Source: Candidatus Krumholzibacteriota bacterium (GTDB lineage: Bacteria; Krumholzibacteriota; Krumholzibacteriia; Krumholzibacteriales; Krumholzibacteriaceae). Taken from it: DNA of 13,997 bases. The notes under the pieces are model-generated. The model was not told the DNA's origin. It did not search any database and saw only the letters and a program-made list of their open reading frames with translations. The stretch spans positions 1 through 13,997 of the forward strand of contig DAOVFR010000031.1 in the NCBI GenBank assembly GCA_030672805.1, read 5' to 3'. Positions 1 to 5,520 of this stretch are shown here, one piece after another; position 1 is the first letter of the stretch; every line of letters starts with the position of its first letter. A program made the position numbers and the translations under genes.

Positions 1-483
1 GGGACGTACATGGTCCGTGATGCACAGCTCCGGACGATGCCTCGATACGATCATCTTCACGTTCCTGGCTGACCTGTTCCTTATCTCCGTGAGAATGCTC
101 TCTTTGTTCTCCGTGGTAAGTATCTCCGATACGAGCGATACTGTGCTGAGATTCACTTCCGCCCGGGACAGCATATCGAATACTTCGGGGAACTTTACGA
201 TGCACCGGGCGGTGCGTATCCTTCTGACCGCCGAGGATTCTGAGTACTTGAGACGGCGTATACAGAAATCGAAGAGGGACCTGTATCCCAGTGAGAGGTA
301 CAGTCGCCGCCTGTCAATTTCAGCGAGGTGAAGAAGGCCGCGCAGCATGGTGTCTCTTTCTTTATCAGAGAGTTTCTCGATCCTCTGAATCAGTTCGCTG
401 TCGGAGAGCCCGGCAAGGAAGGCGAGTTCATGGGACAGGACGGGAAAAAAGCCAGAAAAAGCGGGAGATGCTACCAGAGACAA
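1..483 (-). CDS. DUF222/HNH endonuclease-like protein, N-terminal part (partial, start uncertain)
   Basis: The minus-strand frame stays open from the left edge of the window up to a TGA at 555-553 and gives a coherent protein. Its helical core includes HLAEIDRRRLYLSLGYRSLF, followed by a CIRRLKYSES segment and an ARCIVKFPEV segment. This is the N-terminal helical domain of proteins usually annotated as HNH endonucleases (DUF222-like), often multicopy in environmental bacteria. The catalytic HNH motif would lie beyond the window, so nuclease activity cannot be judged here. The start is a problem: the frame has no ATG or GTG before position 348. The TTG at 483 has no ribosome binding site, and an ATG at 431 is one base out of frame. 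The A+T-rich island begins about 30 bases upstream, so the 5' end may be decayed or rearranged. Family assignment is fairly sure; the start and intactness are not. Confidence 0.65.
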   Translation of the reverse strand, partial: MSLVASPAFSGFFPVLSHELAFLAGLSDSELIQRIEKLSDKERDTMLRGLLHLAEIDRRRLYLSLGYRSLFDFCIRRLKYSESSAVRRIRTARCIVKFPEVFDMLSRAEVNLSTVSLVSEILTTENKESILTEIRNRSARNVKMIVSRHRPELCITDHVRP

Positions 484-705
484 CGAGAGCGAGCCTGAGG
501 GGTAACTATATGTAATAACAGAGACTTCCCGGAAAAGGACTCGAAAAACGTGTCAAGGGAAAAATGTAAAAAAGAAAAAAGTGATTATTTTTCACGGGCA
601 CTTGGGGATTACAACCCGGTACAGGTGGAACTCATTATGGAATTACGAGTGAACGAGGGTCCGCGGATTAAGTTCACTTAAACACACGTTATGCGAAAAA
701 AGAGC
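484..705. other. Intergenic, A+T-rich left edge of the higBA island; no gene seen
   Basis: No credible reading frame lies here. Base composition changes from GC-rich to A+T-rich at about 510-560. A 7-bp perfect inverted repeat, AGTGAAC (648-654) and GTTCACT (672-678), surrounds a 17-base loop. A weak 4-bp stem followed by T-runs, read on the minus strand (about 600-570), is too short to call a terminator. Confidence 0.5.
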
Positions 706-758
706 TTGACATCTTAGTAGAGTGATATTACTACTTCTGTAAAGTAATAATGCTTTAC
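706..758 (+). promoter_or_regulatory. Probable higBA promoter with overlapping dyads
   Basis: A consensus -35 box TTGACA is at 706-711, followed after 17 bases by TACTAC (729-734), a weak -10. The inverted repeat AGTAG (716-720) and CTACT (731-735) overlaps the spacer and -10. A second perfect dyad, GTAAAG (739-744) and CTTTAC (753-758), lies just downstream. HigA-type antitoxins typically bind such dyads and repress their own operon, so autoregulation is likely but inferred. No clear ribosome binding site precedes the ATG at 787. Confidence 0.45.
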
Positions 759-786
759 CTAATACGTAATATTAGATATACTATGT

Positions 787-1125
787 ATGAAGATATATTT
801 TAGAACAACCAAACTTGAGCGTGTTTTCAACTCTGAGACACGACTCTATAAAAAGTTTGGTCCTCAAAAAGGGAAGATTGTCAAGTTACGCATGGCAGTA
901 TTAAGTGAGGCTGAAACCCTTGCTAAAATACCACACACTAAGCCATATCGTAGGCATTTATTGAGTGGTGAGTATGAAGGCATGTTTTCAATTGATTTAA
1001 AACATCCCCAACGGTTAATTGTCAAACCGGCCAACGACCCGATTCCTCTGAAAGAGGATGGTGGCATTGATATAGATAAAGTAACAGAAATTGAAATTTT
1101 TGACGTAAAGGACACACACAAATGA
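787..1125 (+). CDS. higB: HigB-like type II toxin (RelE/ParE superfamily)
   Basis: This 112-residue protein has the size and layout of the HigB/RelE family (the group often mislabelled 'killer suppression protein'). It has an N-terminal strand MKIYF, a basic helix with YKKFG and KGKIVKLRMAVL, a central segment reading HLLSGEYEGMFSIDL, then LIVKP and a C-terminal EIEIFDV strand. HigB toxins are ribosome-associated mRNA interferases that inhibit growth when free of antitoxin; that role is inferred from the family. The toxin-first order and the four-base ATGA overlap with the HigA-like gene downstream are typical of higBA and imply translational coupling. An ATG at 783 is out of frame, so 787 is the start although no Shine-Dalgarno sequence is evident. 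The gene is far more A+T-rich than its surroundings, a sign of recent transfer. Confidence 0.85.
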   Translation: MKIYFRTTKLERVFNSETRLYKKFGPQKGKIVKLRMAVLSEAETLAKIPHTKPYRRHLLSGEYEGMFSIDLKHPQRLIVKPANDPIPLKEDGGIDIDKVTEIEIFDVKDTHK

Positions 1126-2210
1126 TCATGCATAAACAAGATTCATTTAATCCTGATTATGTAGTTCATCCCGGTGAAGTCCTAGAAGAAATTCTTGAAG
1201 CAAGGGGAATGCAAAAGGGTGAGTTCGCCAAAAGGTGCGGATTGTCAGCTAAGACTGTCAGTCAGATTATCAACAAAAAACACCCTGTCACTCCTGGGAC
1301 TTCTTTGCAGCTTGAGAGAACTCTTGGTTTATCCGCTGATATTTGGAACGGGCTTGATTCTAAGTATAGACTCCATTTAGCACGACAACTTGAGGTTAAT
1401 GAGAAATCATCGGTTATTGAATGGGCAAGTAAGTTTCCCCTTTCTCAACTTAAGAAGCGTAATATAGTCACTGAAACTAGGGATAAGTGGGAAGCTGCAT
1501 TGCAGCTGTTTCATTTCTTTAGCGTATCGAGTGTTATTACATGGGATGAAGTATATGGAAGCATACCAGTATCATATAGGAAAACTTCAGCCTATGAAAG
1601 TTCGACACACTCAGTATTAGCATGGCTGAGAATTGCAGAGATTGAAGCTGAAGATATTGAAACCGATTCTTATGATCGAAGGTTGTTCAAAAGGAGTTTA
1701 GAAAAAATCAGGAAATTGACAACTACCGAACCAGAAGTATTTGAACCACGAATGAAAGATCTTTGTCGCAAATCTGGAGTTGCAGTAGTATTTGTTTCGG
1801 AATTGCCAAAAACTAGACTATGTGGCGCTACTCGATGGTTAGCAAACAATAAAGCGTTGCTGGTTTTATCCTTAAGATATAAATCCGATGATCAGTTCTG
1901 GTTTTCTTTCTTTCATGAGGCTGGTCATATTTTGTTACATGATAAAACTCGTGTGTTTATTGATGAAGTTGAAAAAAACAAAAACATCTTGGAAGAGGAA
2001 GCCAATAAATATGCTCAGGACATGCTAGTTCCTGAGGAAGCGTATTCGGATTTCATTGAAGCAGATAATTTTTATAAGAGCAGCATAATAAAGTTTGCCG
2101 AATCTATCAATATTGCTCCCGGAATTGTTGTCGGAATGTTGCAGCATGAAGGACACATACCTTATAAATGGCATAATGGGTTAAAACAAAAGTTCATTCT
2201 TAAAGAATAA
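1122..2210 (+). CDS. higA: HigA-type XRE antitoxin fused to an ImmA/IrrE (M78) metallopeptidase
   Basis: The 362-residue protein has two parts. Residues about 14-90 are a HigA/VapI-type helix-turn-helix: VHPGEVLEEILEARG, then FAKRCGLSAKTVSQIIN and LERTLGLSADIW. Residues about 200-345 resemble the ImmA/IrrE peptidase family, with zinc motif HEAGH at 265-269 and a downstream acidic helix EEEANKYAQDML that supplies the expected third ligand. The middle is helical and unassigned. The HTH part should bind and neutralise HigB and repress the promoter. ImmA and IrrE cleave XRE repressors in response to stress or mobile-element signals, so here the protease could act on its own antitoxin half or on another repressor (inference). 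Ordinary HigA is about 100 residues, so this form is greatly extended. ATG 1122 overlaps the higB stop; a second in-frame ATG lies at 1128. The composition is strongly A+T-rich. Confidence 0.85.
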   Translation: MIMHKQDSFNPDYVVHPGEVLEEILEARGMQKGEFAKRCGLSAKTVSQIINKKHPVTPGTSLQLERTLGLSADIWNGLDSKYRLHLARQLEVNEKSSVIEWASKFPLSQLKKRNIVTETRDKWEAALQLFHFFSVSSVITWDEVYGSIPVSYRKTSAYESSTHSVLAWLRIAEIEAEDIETDSYDRRLFKRSLEKIRKLTTTEPEVFEPRMKDLCRKSGVAVVFVSELPKTRLCGATRWLANNKALLVLSLRYKSDDQFWFSFFHEAGHILLHDKTRVFIDEVEKNKNILEEEANKYAQDMLVPEEAYSDFIEADNFYKSSIIKFAESINIAPGIVVGMLQHEGHIPYKWHNGLKQKFILKE

Positions 2211-2235
2211 CAGCTCTTCTTCGCATATCTGAGCG

Positions 2236-2340
2236 CTTGCAACGATACGTGAGCGCGGGGCAATGCCCGGCACAGGAGTAAGGTGCAATACCCGGTACGG
2301 AAGCGCTGTAAAATACCCGATTCATGGGAGTGGGGCAACA
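2236..2340. repeat. Degenerate 25-bp tandem repeat, about four units
   Basis: Copies of a CAATRCCCGGYAC-like core begin at 2261, 2286 and 2311, exactly 25 bases apart. A more diverged unit begins at 2236 and a weak one at 2336. By eye, units 2 and 3 agree at 16 of 25 positions and units 3 and 4 at 13 of 25. There are no spacers between units, so it is not CRISPR. It lies between the toxin-antitoxin island and the alcohol dehydrogenase promoter; its function is unknown. Confidence 0.5.
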
Positions 2341-2386
2341 GTGTCCGGCTCCTGGTGAAATTCTCGCTGCATTATTATCTCCTGCA

Positions 2387-2417
2387 TTGAACACAACTAA
2401 CGTGCTATAAATATAAA
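2387..2417 (+). promoter_or_regulatory. Possible promoter of the alcohol dehydrogenase gene
   Basis: TTGAAC at 2387-2392 is followed by two overlapping TATAAA-type boxes at 2406-2411 and 2412-2417. The spacings are 13 and 19 bases, neither ideal. The A+T-rich stretch in otherwise GC-rich DNA, 55-60 bases upstream of the start codon, makes it the best candidate. It overlaps the alternative upstream ATG at 2419, which supports using the start at 2470. Confidence 0.35.
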
Positions 2418-2469
2418 TATGCGTGGGTGTCCTGTACGTTACACGGCCTCGACGCGGAAAGGAAACCGT

Positions 2470-3474
2470 ATGAAGGCGATGATCCTGAAAAAACCGAAAC
2501 CGGTCGAGCGGCAGCCTCTCGAAATGGTAGATGTTCCCGTGCCGGAGCCGGGTCCGGGGGAGATCCTCGTACGCGTACACATGTGCGGACTCTGCCACAC
2601 CGATATACACACGGTCGAGGGCGATTTCGAGCTTCCGGTGCTGCCCATCATACCGGGCCACCAGATCGTCGGCACCGTCGAGAAGGCCGGGCCGGGAGTC
2701 ACGAAGCCAGCTATCGGCGATCGTGTCGGCGCAGCATGGCTGAACCGGACGTGCCAGGAATGCAGCTTCTGCCGGAGGGACCTCGAGAACCTCTGTGAAA
2801 AAGCGTTATTCACCGGGTATCATGTACACGGCGGATACGCGCAGTACGCGGTGCTTCCCGCCGATTTCATATACAGCCTCCCCGAGGACTTCTCCGACCG
2901 GGACGCCGCGCCGCTCCTCTGCGCCGGCATCATCGGCTTCCGGGCGCTGAAGCTCAGCAACTTAAAGCCGGGAGAGACACTCGGCCTCTACGGCTTCGGT
3001 GCGAGCGCACATGTGGCGATCCAGGTCGCTGTCCACCGGGGCTGCCGCGTGCTCGTCTTCACGCGGAGCAGGGATCACATGGCGCACGCGGAGAAGCTCG
3101 GCGCCGCATGGACTGGCACATCGAAGGACAGGCCACCGGAGAAGCCGGCAAGTTCGATCGTATTCGCTCCGGCGGGCGAGATCGTGCTCGATGCCCTCGC
3201 GCACCTCGAGAAGGGAGGGACCGTGGCGCTCGCGGGAATCACGATGACAACGATCCCGGCGCTCGATTACGACAGGCACCTCTACCACGAGAAGATGCTC
3301 CGTAGCGTTACCGCATCGACACGGGAGGACGGGAGGGAGCTGATCCGCCTCGCCGCCGCGATCCCGATACGCACCGACACGATTCTCTTCCCTCTCGAGG
3401 AGGCGAACGAGGCGCTCCGGCTGATCAAGGAGAGCAGGATCTCCGGCGCCGGCGTCCTCGAGATCCCGCAATGA
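2470..3474 (+). CDS. Zinc-dependent alcohol dehydrogenase family protein (medium-chain)
   Basis: This 334-residue medium-chain dehydrogenase/reductase has all its zinc ligands. The catalytic-zinc residues are C42 (in CGLCHTD), H64 (in PGHQ) and C151 (in APLLCAG). The structural-zinc cysteines are C95, C98, C101 and C109. The nucleotide-binding segment at 172-180 reads GLYGFGASA. This glycine pattern, LLCAGIIGFRAL, and the FAPAGEIV and SVTASTRED segments fit the zinc-binding alcohol dehydrogenase subfamily modelled as TIGR02822. The likely reaction is reversible oxidation of an alcohol to an aldehyde with NAD(P); the substrate cannot be told. The residue after H64 is Gln, where many relatives have Glu. 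The start is set by GGAAAGGAA (2457-2465), five bases before ATG 2470; an in-frame ATG at 2419 lacks such a site. The gene stands alone, and no plus-strand terminator is obvious after it. Confidence 0.92.
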   Translation: MKAMILKKPKPVERQPLEMVDVPVPEPGPGEILVRVHMCGLCHTDIHTVEGDFELPVLPIIPGHQIVGTVEKAGPGVTKPAIGDRVGAAWLNRTCQECSFCRRDLENLCEKALFTGYHVHGGYAQYAVLPADFIYSLPEDFSDRDAAPLLCAGIIGFRALKLSNLKPGETLGLYGFGASAHVAIQVAVHRGCRVLVFTRSRDHMAHAEKLGAAWTGTSKDRPPEKPASSIVFAPAGEIVLDALAHLEKGGTVALAGITMTTIPALDYDRHLYHEKMLRSVTASTREDGRELIRLAAAIPIRTDTILFPLEEANEALRLIKESRISGAGVLEIPQ

Positions 3475-3624
3475 CGGAGGCCGTCCAGGACACCATGCCT
3501 TACAACCCGGACCGCCCAACCCTCCGCGGCCGCGATACGCCGGTGACGCCCGGCATCATGCTGCCAACGCTATCCAGTACGAAAAAAATGTCCCACATCG
3601 CCCCGCCAGGCGACGATGCCGAAT
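3475..3624. other. Intergenic, GC-rich; no gene seen
   Basis: About 150 bases follow the alcohol dehydrogenase stop. CATCG and CGATG near 3595-3618 can form a short imperfect hairpin, but no T-run follows on either strand close enough for an intrinsic terminator. Nothing else is recognisable. Confidence 0.4.
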
Positions 3625-3659
3625 AAAAAAATGCCCCGCATCACAGGGAGACGCGGGGC
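3625..3659 (-). terminator. Intrinsic terminator of the kinase/lipoprotein operon
   Basis: Read on the minus strand, a perfect 7-bp GC stem, GCCCCGC and GCGGGGC (3659-3653 and 3639-3633) with a 13-base loop, is followed by CAT and then a run of seven T (3631-3625). This is a textbook rho-independent terminator for transcription arriving from the right. On the plus strand the A-run precedes the stem, so it would not work for the alcohol dehydrogenase. Confidence 0.88.
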
Positions 3660-3662
3660 GGA

Positions 3663-3764
3663 CGTGCCTCATCGGCACGCCAACAGGCCGGGTACACCGG
3701 TATCCCAACTAGTAGATGACCTTACCCCCAAAGGCCGACCTTTCTGAGGAGGTTGCACCCGGCC
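3663..3764 (-). ncRNA. Candidate structured RNA element in the operon 3' region
   Basis: Read on the minus strand, GGCCGGGT (3764-3757) and ACCCGGCC (3693-3686) form a perfect 8-bp closing stem. Inside, ACCTCC (3753-3748) pairs with GGGGGT (3729-3724), and AAAGG (3743-3739) pairs with CCTTT (3734-3730) over a four-base loop. One pair is G-U only in the minus-strand RNA and would be C-A on the plus strand, which favours the minus orientation. A further CGTGCC/GGCACG hairpin (3679-3663) follows, then the terminator. It matches no riboswitch, SRP, 6S, tmRNA or RNase P pattern I recognise. It could be an independent small RNA, a 3'-UTR stability element or a dispersed repeat. The 5' end is undefined. 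Confidence 0.35.
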
Positions 3765-3843
3765 AAACCCTTTATGTCCGTCAGTCCCGATCGCTTCCGT
3801 TATATCACCATCCTCGCGTGCCGCTCTACGGCGGCCACGGGCG

Positions 3844-5520
3844 CTACCTTCGCGCCGTTCTCTCTATCTCGAAAACAGGTTCGATATCGACTGGAACGTC
3901 ATCAAGCCGCGCGAGGGACTGCTTCACATCCTCGCCCATGCCGCCGTAGCGCTCGATGAAGGACTTGCACCCCTCGTAGTCGCCGTGCGCCTGGAGCATG
4001 AGCAGCTCGCGGAACAGATCGCGGACCGCGCCTCTCGTCTTCTCGAGATCCACCGACCACATGCCGGTCCCGGGATCCTGCACGTAAGCGCCCTTTTCCT
4101 TGAAATAGTTGAAAGCGATCATATTCGCCCTTCCGTGAGCAGATTCGACTCCGAATCTCACGGAGCGGAAGAAGCCGGCAAGGAACGTGACCGCCGTCTG
4201 TTCCCTGAGCCCGCGGGGGAAGAACCCCTCATCTATAAGATAATAGAAATTGTACTGACCGCCAACATCCGCTTTCGCTTCCTCGATCGCCGAGTATGTC
4301 TCCCGGAGCATTTTGTTCACTGTCGTCTCGGTCCCGTCGGGAAGCGTAATCCGTCCGGGGCCGAGCCCGTGCGTGAACTCGTGGAGCAGGATGTGGTTGT
4401 AGTATGCATCGAATGTGACGAGTGAAAGCTGTTCCTTTGCTATAATGTTGCCGGCAATGGGCCTGAGCACCTTCTCGAATTTCGCCTCGATGATATTGCG
4501 GAGCATCACCTTCTTGCTCCCCTTCGCCTCCCGGACCCGCTCGTCGTTCGGCAGGTTGAAGGCGAGTGTCTGCACTCCCGCCTTCGTATCCCCTGCGGTG
4601 AAGACGACGTCGACAACGGAAATGGGGGACTCTGTCCCCCGGTTCAGGTTCTTGTACCCGTCATCGATGGGGAGATTCTTTTCCATCTTTAACAGGTAGC
4701 CCTTGAGTCCCTCGAGGCGCCTGCTTTCCTCCGGGTCCCGAACACAGATGAAGGCCTCGAACGCCGCCTTGTAATTGAAGATATTGTCCTCGTACACCTC
4801 GTACGGACCGATCGTCACGTCGAGGATGTTGTCCTTCACATCCATCCACGCCATGTCGCTCTCGTAGTAATCGTTCGAGAGAAATGCCTCGGCGCGTGAA
4901 CGGAGAAATCTCGCGAGCGACACGTTCTCGAGAAGTCCGGCCGCCTCGTTGAGGTACCCCGCGGCGGCGATCAGCTTGCTCCTGTACTCCCGCGAATAAG
5001 GCACCGCCTCGAGACCCCCGTCGGCGCTTCTGCGTATCACGGTGAAGTTGCTCTCGAAGCTCTCTTTTTCCCCGGGGCTGGCGGCCACACTCCGCTCGAA
5101 CTCCTCACGGGTCATATCCGCCGGATAGAAATTCGCGCCGTCCGTTTTCTGCTCGTCCCCGAAGAACGGTTCGTCCTTCCCGAGACGATCCCATGGACCG
5201 AAATTGATGCGGAAATACCTTTCCAGGTCGGGATCGTTCATTCCCGCTATCCTGTCCCGCAAGACCGGGTTACCGTCATATACCTGGACGAGAAAAAGCT
5301 CGTCCATGACCGTCGCCGCAAGGTAGAGCTTCTCGAGTGCCTCTTTCCTGTTCTCGTCGAGCAGATTCCACGGCACCGTTATTTCGAACGGAGCATACTT
5401 TTTCAACCGTTCCCTGATCCCGGAACTGTTCACATTTTCTCCCTCACCTTCGCCGCCACAGCCGAACAAGCCCGGCAGCAAGAAACATATCATGAAAGCG
5501 GCACAAACCTTTCGTATCAT
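3844..5520 (-). CDS. Exported lipoprotein with peptidase family M49 (dipeptidyl-peptidase III-like) zinc motifs
   Basis: The 558-residue protein starts with a lipoprotein signal peptide: charged MIRK, a hydrophobic stretch, and lipobox LFGC with Cys21 as the probable lipidation site. It should therefore be anchored in an envelope membrane. The zinc motif HEFTH is at 380-384, followed by GLGPG. A second motif, EEAKAD, is at 413-418, where E413 is expected to complete zinc binding. HEXXH...EEAKAD is the arrangement of M49-like proteins; classical dipeptidyl-peptidase III has HEXXGH, while shorter HEXXH forms are known in bacteria. A role in releasing dipeptides or degrading oligopeptides in the periplasm is inferred. 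It is the last gene of the operon: ATG 5520 overlaps the upstream kinase stop by four bases, with AAGGAAGG six bases before it. A terminator lies about 185 bases past the stop. The substrate, and whether it is a true peptidase, remain open. Confidence 0.8.
   Translation of the reverse strand: MIRKVCAAFMICFLLPGLFGCGGEGEGENVNSSGIRERLKKYAPFEITVPWNLLDENRKEALEKLYLAATVMDELFLVQVYDGNPVLRDRIAGMNDPDLERYFRINFGPWDRLGKDEPFFGDEQKTDGANFYPADMTREEFERSVAASPGEKESFESNFTVIRRSADGGLEAVPYSREYRSKLIAAAGYLNEAAGLLENVSLARFLRSRAEAFLSNDYYESDMAWMDVKDNILDVTIGPYEVYEDNIFNYKAAFEAFICVRDPEESRRLEGLKGYLLKMEKNLPIDDGYKNLNRGTESPISVVDVVFTAGDTKAGVQTLAFNLPNDERVREAKGSKKVMLRNIIEAKFEKVLRPIAGNIIAKEQLSLVTFDAYYNHILLHEFTHGLGPGRITLPDGTETTVNKMLRETYSAIEEAKADVGGQYNFYYLIDEGFFPRGLREQTAVTFLAGFFRSVRFGVESAHGRANMIAFNYFKEKGAYVQDPGTGMWSVDLEKTRGAVRDLFRELLMLQAHGDYEGCKSFIERYGGMGEDVKQSLARLDDVPVDIEPVFEIERTARR

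Noticed and set aside
613..694. Integron attC-like site: AAC, then GTGgAACT pairing with AGTTCAC (with one extra base), then GTTATGC
   Set aside because: The outer R boxes do not pair beyond AAC/GTT, and no matching site follows the antitoxin gene. The module also appears to have its own promoter, so a cassette origin is not supported.
754..782. Alternative higBA promoter TTTACC-17-TATACT
   Set aside because: Transcription would start at or just after the ATG at 787, requiring a leaderless message. The upstream TTGACA at 706 gives a normal leader, so I preferred it, though leaderless initiation is not excluded.
2236..2340. CRISPR array
   Set aside because: The 25-base units abut with no spacers, are poorly conserved, and no cas genes are present.
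2419..2469. Upstream ATG start for the alcohol dehydrogenase
   Set aside because: It lies in the probable -10 region, has no ribosome binding site, and would add 17 residues not typical of the family.
3663..3764. Known riboswitch or housekeeping RNA (cyclic-di-GMP, TPP, glycine, SRP, 6S, tmRNA)
   Set aside because: None of their conserved core sequences are present. The element lies downstream of an operon, not upstream of a gene.
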